This document shows positions 1-10,164 of a stretch of 56,469 nucleotides of DNA, in pieces. Location of the stretch: the NCBI RefSeq assembly GCF_902705885.1, contig NZ_CACSIP010000002.1, positions 1-56,469 on the forward strand. The letters run 5' to 3'. The notes beneath the pieces are model-generated. The model did no database searches, was not told the origin of the DNA, and saw only the letters and a list, made by a program, of their open reading frames with translations. The DNA comes from Mycolicibacterium austroafricanum. GTDB lineage: Bacteria > Actinomycetota > Actinomycetes > Mycobacteriales > Mycobacteriaceae. Made by a program: the position numbers and the translations under genes. How positions within the stretch are numbered: position 1 is the first letter of the stretch; each line of letters starts with the position of its first letter.

Positions 1-995
1 CCGCCGAAGCCCCCGAGGTTGCTGTCGACCAACCCGCCCCGCCGGCCGAGACCGCACCCGACGTCGATGACATCGCCCCCACCGAAGGACGGCTGGATCG
101 TCTGCGGGGACGCCTGGCGAAGTCCCAGAACACCCTCGGCAAGAGCATGCTGGGCCTTCTGGGTGGCGGTGACCTCGACGAGGACTCGTGGGAGGAGGTC
201 GAGGACACGTTGCTGATCGCCGACCTCGGCCCGGTGGTCACCGAGTCGGTCGTGACCGCGTTGCGGTCCAAGATGGCCAGCAGCAGGGTCCGCACCGAGG
301 CCGACGCGAGGGCGGTGCTGCGCGAGGTGCTGATCTCGGCGCTGCAACCGGACCTGGACCGCTCGATCCGGGCGCTCCCGCACGATGACAAGCCCTCCGT
401 GCTCTTGGTCGTCGGGGTCAACGGGACGGGCAAGACGACGACCGTCGGCAAGCTGGCCCGAGTGCTCGTCGCCGACGGCCGCCGCGTGGTGCTGGCCGCG
501 GCAGACACGTTCCGCGCCGCGGCAGCCGACCAGCTGCAGGCGTGGGCCTCACGGGTCGGCGCGCAAGTGGTGCGTGGCCCCGAAGGGGCCGATCCGGCCT
601 CGGTGGCCTTCGATGCCGTCGACACGGGAATCACCTCGGGCGCCGACGTGGTGGTGATCGACACCGCCGGTCGCCTGCACACCAAGACCGGGCTGATGGA
701 CGAACTGGGCAAGGTCAAACGGGTGGTCGGTCGTCGCGCGGTCGTCGACGAGGTCCTGCTCGTCCTGGATGCGACCATCGGGCAGAACAGCCTGCCGCAG
801 GCGCGGGTCTTCGCGGAGGTGGTCGACATCACCGGCGTCGTCCTGACCAAGCTGGACGGCACCGCCAAGGGCGGCATCGTCTTCCGCGTCCAGCAGGAGC
901 TCGGAGTCCCGGTCAAGCTCGTGGGTCTCGGCGAGGGCCCGGACGACCTCGCCCCGTTCGAGCCGGCGGCGTTCGTCGACGCGCTTCTGGGGTAG
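1..995 (+). CDS. ftsY: FtsY, signal recognition particle receptor GTPase (5' end missing)
   Basis: This is the C-terminal part of the SRP receptor, which docks ribosome-SRP complexes at the membrane by forming a GTPase heterodimer with Ffh. The reading frame is open from position 3, so the start lies outside the window. An acidic, Pro/Ala-rich linker is followed by the N domain and then the G domain. Visible motifs are the P-loop GVNGTGKTTT, the DTAGRL box, the TKLDGTAKGG box and the closing GLGEGPDDLAPF segment that is typical of FtsY. Its partner gene ffh lies 4.6 kb downstream on the same strand. The gene ends 222 bases before amtB. Confidence 0.97.
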   Translation, partial: AEAPEVAVDQPAPPAETAPDVDDIAPTEGRLDRLRGRLAKSQNTLGKSMLGLLGGGDLDEDSWEEVEDTLLIADLGPVVTESVVTALRSKMASSRVRTEADARAVLREVLISALQPDLDRSIRALPHDDKPSVLLVVGVNGTGKTTTVGKLARVLVADGRRVVLAAADTFRAAAADQLQAWASRVGAQVVRGPEGADPASVAFDAVDTGITSGADVVVIDTAGRLHTKTGLMDELGKVKRVVGRRAVVDEVLLVLDATIGQNSLPQARVFAEVVDITGVVLTKLDGTAKGGIVFRVQQELGVPVKLVGLGEGPDDLAPFEPAAFVDALLG

Positions 996-1079
996 TGATC
1001 CGCCGCGATCGGCCGAGCAAGTGGCAAAAGAGTTGACAATTGTGTCACGGCCCGAGGCTTTCTGCTGATCTTGGCCGGT

Positions 1080-1127
1080 GAAACACGAGCGTAACCACTT
1101 ACGTGTGTCCGTTCACGCAGCCGAAAC
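1080..1127 (+). promoter_or_regulatory. Candidate GlnR-binding half-sites upstream of amtB
   Basis: GAAAC-N6-GTAAC at 1080-1095 and TTCAC-N6-GAAAC at 1112-1127 resemble the actinobacterial GlnR half-sites (GTnAC and GAAAC spaced by 6). They lie about 90-140 bases upstream of amtB. amtB-glnB-glnD is a classical GlnR target in mycobacteria and Streptomyces. The two pairs are not on an exact 11-bp register, so the match is imperfect. A TTGACA hexamer at 1033-1038 has no convincing -10 partner. Confidence 0.45.
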
Positions 1128-1217
1128 ACAACAGAATCACAGGTGAAACGCGGGCCGAACAGTCTCTTTTGCGAGGCCGATCCTGTCGGCTGTCATCCCC
1201 AAGGAGGTTCACACAAA

Positions 1218-2588
1218 GTGGTTGGCTTGCATGATGTGGCCCTAGCCATACCGGACGAAATGTTTCTGCCGTTCGGGCCTGAGGGCCTGAGCGCCGGTGA
1301 CACGGCATGGGTGCTCACATCCGCCGCGCTGGTGTTGTTCATGACACCGGGCCTGGCGTTCTTCTACGGCGGTCTGTCCCGGCAGAAGTCCGTCCTCAAC
1401 ATGATGATGATGTCGTTCGGCTCCCTCGGAGTCGTCAGCGTCATCTACGTGTTGTGGGGCTATTCGATGTCGTTCGCCTCGGCGCATACCGGGAACAGCG
1501 ACTATCTCGGAATCTTCGACAACCCGTTCTCACTCTTCGGGCTCAGTCAGCTGACGGAGGTGCGTGAGCTCGGCGGAGTCGACACCTTCGTGCTCGGTGG
1601 ATTCGGGACGGTACCCGCCATCGTCTGGGTGGCCTTCCAGCTCACCTTCGCGGTGATCACCGTCGCCCTGATCAGCGGGGCGGTGGCCGAGCGGATGAAG
1701 TTCGGCACCTGGCTGCTGTTCGGTGGCATCTGGGTCACCCTGGTGTATTTCCCTCTGTCGCACATGGTCTGGGGCGGCGGCCTGCTGTCGGCCTCGGAGT
1801 CGGGCATCGCGGCCAAACTGTTCGGGGTGGATGACGAAGGTGCCGCCAACGTCGCACCCATCGACTTCGCCGGCGGCACCGTGGTGCATATCAACGCCGG
1901 TATGGCCGCTCTAGTGTTGGCGATCCTGCTCGGAAAGCGCGCCGGCTTCGGCAAGTCCGCTTTCCGCCCGCACAATGTGCCGTTCGTGTTGCTCGGCGCG
2001 GCCATCCTGTGGTTCGGCTGGTTCGGCTTCAACGTCGGCTCCGAAGGTGCGGCGGACATGCTCGCCGGCGCGGTGTGGGTCAACACCACTGCCGCCACCG
2101 CGGCCGCCATGCTGTCGTGGTTGCTGGTGGAACGTATCCGAGACGGCCACGCCACCAGCGTCGGCGCCGCCTCGGGTGTCGTCGCCGGTCTGGTCGCGAT
2201 CACTCCCGCGTGCGGTTCGCTCAGTGCGATCGGCTCGTTGATCCTCGGCGCGATCGCCGGTGTGCTCTCCGCGCTCGCCATCGGGCTGAAGTACAAGTTC
2301 GGGTACGACGATTCGCTCGACGTCGTCGGCGTCCACCTGGTCGCCGGGCTGTGGGGCACCGTCGGCATCGGGTTCCTGGCCCTGGAAACCGGGCTGTTCT
2401 ACGGTGGCGGTATCCAGCAGCTCGTGGTGCAGATCGTCATCGCTCTTGTGGCCGTGATCTTCACCGGCATCATGACCGCGATCATCGCGTTCATCGTCAA
2501 GCCTCTGGGCTGGCGGGTGTCCCAGGAGGACGAGGACACTGGTATCGATGAAACCGAACACGCCGAAACGGCTTACGAGCTCGCCTGA
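1218..2588 (+). CDS. amtB: AmtB ammonium transporter
   Basis: An ammonium channel of the Amt/Mep/Rh family, about 456 residues with roughly 11 hydrophobic segments. The pore twin-histidine motifs are visible as GGTVVHINAG and GVHLVAGLWGT, and the family signature DFAGG precedes the first. I chose the GTG at 1218 because a perfect AAGGAGG lies at 1201-1207, 10 bases upstream. The frame is open further upstream, but that part (MKRGPNSLF...) does not look like a transporter N-terminus. The C-terminal tail is cytosolic and acidic. glnB follows after 33 bases, so its product can gate this channel. Confidence 0.96.
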   Translation: MVGLHDVALAIPDEMFLPFGPEGLSAGDTAWVLTSAALVLFMTPGLAFFYGGLSRQKSVLNMMMMSFGSLGVVSVIYVLWGYSMSFASAHTGNSDYLGIFDNPFSLFGLSQLTEVRELGGVDTFVLGGFGTVPAIVWVAFQLTFAVITVALISGAVAERMKFGTWLLFGGIWVTLVYFPLSHMVWGGGLLSASESGIAAKLFGVDDEGAANVAPIDFAGGTVVHINAGMAALVLAILLGKRAGFGKSAFRPHNVPFVLLGAAILWFGWFGFNVGSEGAADMLAGAVWVNTTAATAAAMLSWLLVERIRDGHATSVGAASGVVAGLVAITPACGSLSAIGSLILGAIAGVLSALAIGLKYKFGYDDSLDVVGVHLVAGLWGTVGIGFLALETGLFYGGGIQQLVVQIVIALVAVIFTGIMTAIIAFIVKPLGWRVSQEDEDTGIDETEHAETAYELA

Positions 2589-2960
<372 letters not shown>

Positions 2961-3041
2961 CACACAGCGTGGAATGAGCCGTCGTTTCCCGGCATTGCAC
3001 CGGAAGAGCGCTAGACCGGTCAGTGCCGGAGAGGACAACTC

Positions 3042-5516
3042 ATGACAGAACACAAGCAAGACCCCGCCGCCGGCGCCCCTCGATGGGTGCGTCCGGCGGC
3101 GGGTTCTTTGCGCCCCGCAACCGATCTCGTCGCCGCCGCCAAACAGCTACTGGCCGGAGGGCCGCGTCAGCTCGATTCGGCTGCGCTGCGCAACGCGCTG
3201 TTGGATCTCTACGATTTCTGGCTGGCCTCCAAGGCCACCGAGATCGGCATCACCGCGACCAGTGGCTTCGCGATCGTCGCGACCGGAGGCCTGGGCAGGG
3301 GCGAGATCCTGCCGTACTCCGATCTGGATCTGATGTTGTTGCACGACGACATGCCCTCCGAGGTCGTCGGAGAAGTGGCCGAACTGTTGTGGTATCCGTT
3401 GTGGGACGCCAACATTCGCCTCGACCACAGTGTCCGGACGGTGCCGCAGGCACTCAAGGTCGGCGGCGAGGACATCTCGGCCGGGTTGGCGATGCTCGAG
3501 GCGCGCCACATCGCCGGGGACGCCGACCTGTCATCGCTGCTGATCAGCGGCGCCCGCCGCCAATGGCGCACCGGGATAGCGTCCCGCTTCGACGAACTGG
3601 TCGAGCACACCAGGGCGCGCTGGCAGCGCAGTGGCCAGATCGCCCACCGCGCAGAGCCGGACCTCAAGTGCGGTAGGGGCGGTCTGCGCGACGTGCAGTT
3701 GCTCAACGCGCTGGCGATCGCGCAGTTGGCCGATGTGTACCCGAGCCGGTCGCTGGCCTCGCCGACCGAAACCCTCGGCGAGGCGCACCTCTCGCTGCTC
3801 AACGTCCGCACCGAGTTGCACCGGGTCGCCGGACGCGGCCGTGAACTGCTGTTGGCCCAGCACGCCGACGAGATCGGCGCCCTGCTTCGTATCGGCGACC
3901 GGTTCGATCTGGCCCGGATGCTCTCCGACGCCGCGCGCACCGTCAGCTACTACGTCGACGCGGGCATCCGTACGGCCGGAAACTCATTGCCCCGCCGCGG
4001 GCTTGCCGCCCTGCGGCGTCCGGTGCGCCGTCCGATCGACGAAGGTGTCGTCGAGTTCAACGGCGAGGTGATCCTGGCCCGCGATGCCCGCCCGGAACGC
4101 GACCCCGGTCTGATACTGCGGGTGGCTGCCGCATCGGCGACCACCGGTCTGCCGATGGCGGCGTCCACCCTGAGTCGGCTGGTGGAGAATGCGCCCGAGC
4201 TGCGCACGCCCTGGCCGCGCCAGGCGCTCAAGGACCTGCTGGTGATGCTCGCGGCGGGTCCGTCCGTGGTGGGGACGATCGAAGCGCTCGACCGCACCGG
4301 GCTGTGGGGCCGGCTGTTCCCCGAATGGGGTGCAGTGCGCGACCTGCCGCCGCGCGATGTCGTCCACATCTGGACCGTGGACCGCCACCTGGTCGAGACC
4401 GTCTCCCGGGCAAGCGGTTTCACGACCCGAGTGGCGCGGCCCGACCTCCTCGTACTGGGCGCTCTGGTGCACGACATCGGCAAGGGCCGGGGCGGGGACC
4501 ACAGCGTCATCGGGGCCGAGCTGGCCACCCAGATCGGAAACCGGCTCGGGCTGTGGCCTTCCGACGTCGACATCCTGTCGAAGGTCGTGCGGCATCATCT
4601 GCTGCTCCCGCAGACCGCGACCCGGCGGGATCTGCAGGATCCCAAGACCATCGCCGCGGTGGTCGACGCCCTCGGCGGCGATCCGGTGGTGCTGGAGCTG
4701 CTGCACGTGCTCGCCGAGGCCGACTCACTGGCCACCGGCCCGGGTGTCTGGGGCGACTGGAAGGCCTCGCTGCTCGGCGACCTGGTCCGGCGTTGCCGGT
4801 TGGTGATGGCGGGGGAGGGCCTGCCCGCACCCGATCCCGTTGATCCGCGGTTCCTTTCGATGGCTGCCGACGAGGGCGTTCATGTCGAGATGACACCCGC
4901 CGACACCCCGCACATCTACAGCGTCACGATGATCGTGCCGGATCGCCGTGGTCTGCTGAGCAAGGCGGCCGGCGTCCTGGCTCTCAACAAACTGAGAGTG
5001 CACTCCGCGTCGGTCAACTCGCACCAGGGCTCGGCGATCAACACCTTCGTCGTCTCCCCGCATTTCGGCACCCCGCCGGCGGCGGAGCTGCTGCGCCAGC
5101 AGCTGATCCTCGCCGTCGAAGGGGAGCTCGACGTTCTGGGAGCGCTGGAGCTACGCGGTGCCGACAGCTCGCAGGCGGGCCGGGCGGGCGAGGTCCGGGC
5201 GGCCGTGCCGGTCAACGCACCGGCAGCACCCCCGCGGGTGATCTGGCATGCCGGGGCCGGCCCGGGACAACTCCTCGCGGAGATCCGGGCCACCGACCGC
5301 GCGGGGCTGCTGGCGGTGCTGACGGCGGTGTTCGAACGCGCCGGGGTGGACATCGACTGGGCCAAGGTGACGACGCTGGGATCGTCGGTGGTGGACGTGT
5401 TCGGTGTGGTGCTGCCGTCGGGAAGCACGGACAACACGCTGCGTCAGGCGCTGGAGCGCGAGCTGTACGCGGTGCTGCCCGCACCCCCGCCCAAGCAGGT
5501 CGAGGAAGCCAGCTAG
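3042..5516 (+). CDS. glnD: GlnD, PII nucleotidyltransferase / deuridylylase-type enzyme
   Basis: A nitrogen sensor that modifies and demodifies PII in response to glutamine. Domains in order: a nucleotidyltransferase domain with GGLGRGE and the acidic SDLDLM motif near residues 82-97; an HD phosphohydrolase domain with [13 protein letters not shown] near residue 475; and two C-terminal ACT domains near residues 625 and 745 (both contain D-R-x-GLL). The length of 824 residues fits the mycobacterial family. It starts at an ATG behind a GAGAGGA site, 81 bases after glnB. It is the third gene of the ammonium-sensing operon. Confidence 0.96.
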   Translation: MTEHKQDPAAGAPRWVRPAAGSLRPATDLVAAAKQLLAGGPRQLDSAALRNALLDLYDFWLASKATEIGITATSGFAIVATGGLGRGEILPYSDLDLMLLHDDMPSEVVGEVAELLWYPLWDANIRLDHSVRTVPQALKVGGEDISAGLAMLEARHIAGDADLSSLLISGARRQWRTGIASRFDELVEHTRARWQRSGQIAHRAEPDLKCGRGGLRDVQLLNALAIAQLADVYPSRSLASPTETLGEAHLSLLNVRTELHRVAGRGRELLLAQHADEIGALLRIGDRFDLARMLSDAARTVSYYVDAGIRTAGNSLPRRGLAALRRPVRRPIDEGVVEFNGEVILARDARPERDPGLILRVAAASATTGLPMAASTLSRLVENAPELRTPWPRQALKDLLVMLAAGPSVVGTIEALDRTGLWGRLFPEWGAVRDLPPRDVVHIWTVDRHLVETVSRASGFTTRVARPDLLVLGALVHDIGKGRGGDHSVIGAELATQIGNRLGLWPSDVDILSKVVRHHLLLPQTATRRDLQDPKTIAAVVDALGGDPVVLELLHVLAEADSLATGPGVWGDWKASLLGDLVRRCRLVMAGEGLPAPDPVDPRFLSMAADEGVHVEMTPADTPHIYSVTMIVPDRRGLLSKAAGVLALNKLRVHSASVNSHQGSAINTFVVSPHFGTPPAAELLRQQLILAVEGELDVLGALELRGADSSQAGRAGEVRAAVPVNAPAAPPRVIWHAGAGPGQLLAEIRATDRAGLLAVLTAVFERAGVDIDWAKVTTLGSSVVDVFGVVLPSGSTDNTLRQALERELYAVLPAPPPKQVEEAS

Positions 5517-5585
5517 TGACGTTCGTCGTCCACATCGACGAGGGCGTCCTCGGTGGGTCGGGCCGACGCCAAGTAGTCTGGCCTC

Positions 5586-7154
5586 GTGTTTGAATCCCTG
5601 TCCGACCGGTTGACCGGCGCGCTCACTGGCCTGCGCGGGAAGGGTCGGCTCACCGACGCCGATATCGATGCCACCAGCCGCGAGATCCGGCTGGCGCTGC
5701 TGGAAGCCGACGTCTCGCTGCCAGTGGTGCGCGAGTTCGTCGCCCGGATCAAGGACCGTGCCAAGGGCGCGGAGGTCTCGGCGGCGCTGAACCCGGCACA
5801 GCAGGTCGTCAAGATCGTCAACGAGGAACTCGTCGGGATCCTCGGCGGCCAGACCCGGCAGCTGTCCTTCGCCAAGACTCCTCCGACGGTGATCATGCTG
5901 GCGGGCCTGCAAGGCTCGGGTAAGACCACCCTGGCTGGAAAGCTGGCGAAATGGCTTAAGGGTCAAGGGCATACACCCCTATTGGTGGCCTGTGACCTGC
6001 AGCGGCCCGGTGCGGTCAACCAGCTTCAGATCGTCGGCGAGCGGGCCGGCGTACACGTCTTCGCCCCGCATCCCGGCGTGTCGCCGGACGGCGCGACGAT
6101 CGAGCAGATGAAATCGGGCGACCCGGTGGCCGTGGCGTCGGCGGGTCTGGCCGAAGCGCGCGCCAAGTACTACGACGTCGTCATCGTCGACACCGCGGGT
6201 CGCCTCGGTATCGACGAGGAACTGATGGGGCAGGCCGCGGCCATCCGCGATGCCGTCACCCCCGATGAAACCCTGTTCGTCCTCGACGCGATGATCGGCC
6301 AGGACGCCGTGACCACGGCCGACGCGTTCCGCGAGGGCGTCGGGTTCACCGGCGTCGTGCTGACCAAACTCGACGGTGACGCGCGCGGCGGCGCCGCGCT
6401 GTCGGTGCGCGAGGTCACCGGCGTGCCGATCCTGTTCGCGTCGAGCGGTGAGAAACTCGAGGACTTCGACGTCTTCCATCCCGACCGGATGGCCGGCCGG
6501 ATTCTCGGCATGGGTGACGTGCTGTCGCTCATCGAGCAGGCCGAACAGCACTTCGACGCCGAGCAGGCGGAGGCGACCGCCGCCAAGATCGGCAGCGGTG
6601 AGCTCACGCTCGAGGATTTTCTCGAGCAGATGCTGGCGATCCGCAAGATGGGGCCGATCGGCAACCTGCTGGGCATGCTGCCGGGCGCAGGGCAGATGAA
6701 GGACGCGCTGGCCGCCGTCGATGACAACCAACTCGACCGGGTGCAGGCCATTATCCGCGGGATGACACCGGCCGAGCGTGCCGACCCGAAGATCATCAAC
6801 GCCTCGCGTCGGTTGCGTATCGCCAACGGCTCCGGTGTGACGGTCTCGGAGGTCAATCAGCTCGTCGACCGCTTCTTCGAAGCCCGCAAGATGATGTCCC
6901 AGATGGCCGGCCAGATGGGGATGCCGTTCGGCCGCAAGAACACCCGCAAGGCCGCCAAGGGCAAGAACAAGCAGAAGGGCAAGAAGGGGCGCAAGTCGGG
7001 CGCAGGTCCGACGCCGCCGAAGGCCCGCAACCCGCTCGGCGCAGGCATGCCCGCCGGTTTCCCCGACCTGTCGAACATGCCCAAAGGACTCGACGAGCTC
7101 CCGCCGGGACTCGCCGACATCGACCTGTCGAAACTGAAGTTCCCCAAGAACTGA
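5586..7154 (+). CDS. ffh: Ffh, signal recognition particle protein
   Basis: The SRP54-type GTPase that binds signal peptides and 4.5S RNA. The N domain is followed by a G domain with P-loop GLQGSGKTTLAGKLAKW near residue 106, DTAGRL and TKLDGDARGG. The methionine-rich M domain covers about residues 300-440 (GLEQML-like helices, MGPIGNLLGMLPG, MMSQMAGQMGMPFG). A lysine-rich stretch near residues 450-475 and a Pro/Leu-rich tail extend the C-terminus, as in other mycobacteria. The start is GTG. The stop overlaps the next start by one base (TGATG), so the downstream amidohydrolase is probably translationally coupled. Confidence 0.97.
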   Translation: MFESLSDRLTGALTGLRGKGRLTDADIDATSREIRLALLEADVSLPVVREFVARIKDRAKGAEVSAALNPAQQVVKIVNEELVGILGGQTRQLSFAKTPPTVIMLAGLQGSGKTTLAGKLAKWLKGQGHTPLLVACDLQRPGAVNQLQIVGERAGVHVFAPHPGVSPDGATIEQMKSGDPVAVASAGLAEARAKYYDVVIVDTAGRLGIDEELMGQAAAIRDAVTPDETLFVLDAMIGQDAVTTADAFREGVGFTGVVLTKLDGDARGGAALSVREVTGVPILFASSGEKLEDFDVFHPDRMAGRILGMGDVLSLIEQAEQHFDAEQAEATAAKIGSGELTLEDFLEQMLAIRKMGPIGNLLGMLPGAGQMKDALAAVDDNQLDRVQAIIRGMTPAERADPKIINASRRLRIANGSGVTVSEVNQLVDRFFEARKMMSQMAGQMGMPFGRKNTRKAAKGKNKQKGKKGRKSGAGPTPPKARNPLGAGMPAGFPDLSNMPKGLDELPPGLADIDLSKLKFPKN

Positions 7155-8233
7155 TGCCCCTGCACCTCCGGGGACGTGGGTTGCCCGACGGTGAACCCGT
7201 CGAGTGGTGGATCGTCGACGGCCGGCTCAGCGCCGAGCCGGTGACCGGCGCCGAGACGGTGTTCGGAGCTGACGGGGACGGCGGTTGGATCCTTCCCGGT
7301 CTGGTCGACGCCCACTGCCACGTCGGCCTGGGCCAGCATGGCCCCATCGAGATGGACGAGGCCGTCGCGCAGGCCGAGACCGAGCGCGGCGCCGGGGCGC
7401 TGTTGCTGCGGGATGCGGGGTCGCCCACCGACACCCGTAGCTTCGACGACCGGGCCGACCTGCCGCGCATCATCCGCGCCGGGCGCCATCTGGCGCGGCC
7501 CAAGCGCTACCAGCGCGGGTTCGCGATCGAGCTGGAGGACGAATGGCAGTTGCCCGACGCGGTGGCGCAGCAGGCCCGGTGGGGTGACGGCTGGGTCAAG
7601 CTGGTCGGCGACTGGATCGACCGCGACATCGGTGACCTGGCGCCGCTGTGGTCCGACGACGTGCTCAAGGCCGCCATCGAGGCGGCCCACGCCAATGGCG
7701 CACGGGTGACGGCCCACGTGTTCAGCGAGGACGCGCTGCCCGGGCTGATCACGGCAGGCATCGACTGCATCGAGCACGGCACCGGGCTCACGGACGACAC
7801 CGTGGATCTGATGGTCGAGCACGGCACCGCGCTGGTGCCCACGCTGATCAACATCGAGAACTTCCCCGACATCGCGTCGGCCGCCAGCAAGTACCCGCGC
7901 TACGAACGCCACATGCGCGCGCTGCACCAGAGTTGTGCGGCCAGGATCGGTGCGGCGCGCGAGGCCGGGGTGCCCATCTACGCCGGCACCGACGCCGGCA
8001 GTGCCGTCGCCCACGGCCGAATCGGCGACGAGATCGACGCGCTCAAGGGCATCGGTATGACCCCGACCGAAGCTCTGGGGGCCGCCTGCTGGGACGCCCG
8101 GCAGTGGCTGGGCCGGCCCGGCCTCGAACACGGCGCGTCCGCCGACCTGGTGTGCTACGCCGACGACCCGCGCGGTGGTGCGGGCGTGCTGGCCGAGCCG
8201 TCACGGGTGATCCTGCGCGGCGCCGTCTACTGA
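7154..8233 (+). CDS. Metal-dependent amidohydrolase
   Basis: An amidohydrolase-superfamily enzyme of 359 residues, similar in position to M. tuberculosis Rv2915c next to ffh. Metal-binding motifs are visible: HxH in VDAHCHVG near residue 53, a lysine in WVKLVGD, histidines in TAHVFSED and CIEHGTG, and the final metal Asp in YAGTDAGS near residue 277. The layout resembles imidazolonepropionase- or prolidase-like members, but the substrate cannot be read from sequence. It overlaps the ffh stop codon by one base, yet a functional link to SRP is not evident. Confidence 0.88.
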   Translation: MPLHLRGRGLPDGEPVEWWIVDGRLSAEPVTGAETVFGADGDGGWILPGLVDAHCHVGLGQHGPIEMDEAVAQAETERGAGALLLRDAGSPTDTRSFDDRADLPRIIRAGRHLARPKRYQRGFAIELEDEWQLPDAVAQQARWGDGWVKLVGDWIDRDIGDLAPLWSDDVLKAAIEAAHANGARVTAHVFSEDALPGLITAGIDCIEHGTGLTDDTVDLMVEHGTALVPTLINIENFPDIASAASKYPRYERHMRALHQSCAARIGAAREAGVPIYAGTDAGSAVAHGRIGDEIDALKGIGMTPTEALGAACWDARQWLGRPGLEHGASADLVCYADDPRGGAGVLAEPSRVILRGAVY

Positions 8234-8256
8234 GCGCCAGGTGTGAAGCCAGGGCC

Positions 8257-8275
8257 GTGATCGGGCCGCGATCAC
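8257..8275. terminator. Hairpin between convergent genes
   Basis: GTGATCG and CGATCAC form a perfect 7-bp stem around a 5-base loop in the 76-base gap between the convergent amidohydrolase and dacB-type gene. No U-tract follows, which is usual for mycobacterial hairpin terminators. It could serve both strands. Confidence 0.4.
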
Positions 8276-8309
8276 GACCCGGAGTGCTATTCCGCGGGGG
8301 GTGAGCGCG

Positions 8310-9146
8310 CTAGGGCTGAGCGAAGCCCCAGTCCAGCAGCCTGGTCGCCTGCCCGTAGAGGTCTCCGTCGCCGTACATCTGCACCACCACCAGGCGCCGG
8401 CTGCCGCGCTGAGCGGCGCCGACGTAGGTCTTGCGGGCGAGGTTGGTGTACCCGGTCTTGCCGCCGAGGTCACCCGGGTAGCGGGTGAGCAGCTCGTTCT
8501 GGTTGGTGATGGTCTTGCCGGGGAACTGCGCCGAGGGTTGGCGCATGATCTGCGCGATCAACGGATACTGCAGGGCCGCGCGCATGATGACCGCGAGGTC
8601 GTGTGGCGTGGTCACCGACTCCCAACCGGGGCCGTCAAGTCCCGACGGGGACGACGCCTTGGTGCTGCGCGCACCGGCGAGGGCGGCCTTGCGGTTCATC
8701 GCGGCAAGCGCCACCGGTTTCCCGCCGAGCATGTCGGCGAGCATGTTGGCCGCATCGTTGCCCGACACCATCAGTATCGCCTCGAGGAGTTGGCGGGTGG
8801 TGTAGGCCTGCCCGGGTTCGAGCCCCACGCAGGAGCACTCGACCTGGGTGTGCGAGGCGTTGGCCCGGGCGAAGTTGTCGGGCCGAAGGTGATCGAGCAC
8901 CACCATGGCGAGCAGCACCTTGATCGTGCTGGCCGGGGCGTAGGTGCCGTAGGGATCCCTGCTGGCCAGCACCCGGCCGGTGTCGAGGTCGGCGACCAGC
9001 CAGGCCTTGGCGGGACCGTCCGGAAGCGCTTGCGCGGCGGCCGGTGCTGCGTCGGGTTGGGCCGCCGCGGTGGGTGCGCCGACCGCCGTCGCGGCAGCCA
9101 GTACCACACTGAGGGCGAGCGCCAGCCCCGCGAAACTTCGTCGCAC
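8310..9146 (-). CDS. D-alanyl-D-alanine carboxypeptidase (DacB2-like), copy 1
   Basis: A secreted penicillin-binding protein of the S11 family that trims the terminal D-Ala of peptidoglycan stem peptides. An N-terminal signal peptide (hydrophobic residues 5-29) is followed by the active-site SxxK (Ser73-Thr-Ile-Lys76), the SxN motif (Ser128-Gly-Asn130) and a late KTG in GGKTGYTN. Two cysteines in ECSCVG lie between the first two motifs. At 278 residues it matches the short mycobacterial DacB2 type. A paralogue follows directly upstream on the same strand, with the same motifs and spacing. Confidence 0.94.
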   Translation of the reverse strand: MRRSFAGLALALSVVLAAATAVGAPTAAAQPDAAPAAAQALPDGPAKAWLVADLDTGRVLASRDPYGTYAPASTIKVLLAMVVLDHLRPDNFARANASHTQVECSCVGLEPGQAYTTRQLLEAILMVSGNDAANMLADMLGGKPVALAAMNRKAALAGARSTKASSPSGLDGPGWESVTTPHDLAVIMRAALQYPLIAQIMRQPSAQFPGKTITNQNELLTRYPGDLGGKTGYTNLARKTYVGAAQRGSRRLVVVQMYGDGDLYGQATRLLDWGFAQP

Positions 9147-9225
9147 AGCAGGCGACGCTAATGACGCCAGGACTCGCCGAGCGCGCGATCAGGTCTCCAT
9201 CGGGTCTCGAGTGTGCCGCCCGGGT

Positions 9226-10119
9226 TCAGAGTTGGCTGACACCGGCGTTCGGTTCGAGCGCGAATCCCCAGTCGAGCAGGCTGGCTGCCTGATCCCAGTA
9301 GCTGGGCGCGCCCTCCTTGTCCAGGCCGAACATCAGCGCCACCACAAGACGCTTGCCGTGGCGCTCGGCGCCGCCGACGAATGTCTTGCGGGCGAGGTCG
9401 GTGTAGCCGGTCTTTCCGCCGAAGGTGCCCGGATAACGCTGCAGCAACTTGTCCTGGTTGACCAGTACCTTGTCGCCGGTCTTGGTCGGGAAGACGGCTG
9501 TGGGCATGGCGGTGATCTGGGCGAAGACGGGGTTGGCCATCGCCGCGCGGAAGATCACCGCCAGATCGTGCGGCGAGGACCACATGTCGATGCCGGGCCC
9601 GTCGATCCCCGACGGTGAGCCGGCGTTGGTGCCGTAGGCCCCCACCAGTGCGGCCTTGCCGTTCATCTTCATCACCGCGACGTCGTGACCGCCGAGCATT
9701 CTGGCCAGCGTGTTGGCGGCGTCGTTGCCCGACACCAGCAGCGCGGCCTCCAGCAGTTGCCGGGTGGTGTACGTCATCCCGGGGGTCACACCTGCGCAGT
9801 TGCACTCGACCTCGGTATCGGCCTCGTTGGCGACGATCGTCGCGTCCAGCGGTAGCTCGTCGAGCACCGTCAGCGCGAGCAGCACCTTGATGGTGCTGGC
9901 CGGGGCGTACTGGCCGTGTTCGTCGCGGGCGGCGAGCACCGCGCCGGTGTCCATGTCCGCGACCAGCCAGGCCTGCGCGGGCCCGTCGGGGATCGGGGTC
10001 GAGCCCACCGGCTGGAGGACGCCGGTCACGGGCACGGCGGCAGCGGTCGGTCCGAAGACACCGAGCGTTCCCGCGATCAGACCCAGGGTGAGCGCCAGGG
10101 ACGCGAGAAGCCTCGTCAT
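9226..10119 (-). CDS. D-alanyl-D-alanine carboxypeptidase (DacB2-like), copy 2
   Basis: A second S11 carboxypeptidase, 297 residues from the ATG at 10119. The open frame continues upstream to 10716, but that part is the antisense of the neighbouring NTF2-fold gene. The signal peptide (about residues 1-28), SxxK (Ser75 to Lys78), SGNDAANTL and GGKTGYTD are all present. The paired cysteines in ECNCAG match copy 1. The first copy starts 79 bases downstream, so the two probably arose by tandem duplication and are co-transcribed. Confidence 0.94.
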   Translation of the reverse strand: MTRLLASLALTLGLIAGTLGVFGPTAAAVPVTGVLQPVGSTPIPDGPAQAWLVADMDTGAVLAARDEHGQYAPASTIKVLLALTVLDELPLDATIVANEADTEVECNCAGVTPGMTYTTRQLLEAALLVSGNDAANTLARMLGGHDVAVMKMNGKAALVGAYGTNAGSPSGIDGPGIDMWSSPHDLAVIFRAAMANPVFAQITAMPTAVFPTKTGDKVLVNQDKLLQRYPGTFGGKTGYTDLARKTFVGGAERHGKRLVVALMFGLDKEGAPSYWDQAASLLDWGFALEPNAGVSQL

Positions 10120-10164
10120 GTCGGGTGAGCCTAATCCCGGTCGACGATCGTGTTCAATCGATCC

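Noticed and set aside
1099..1308. Small minus-strand frame at the amtB leader
   Set aside because: Overlaps the transporter start and the GlnR-like sites; no ribosome binding site or homology.
8301..9161. Open frame of 286 codons on the plus strand
   Set aside because: Antisense to the complete D,D-carboxypeptidase gene.
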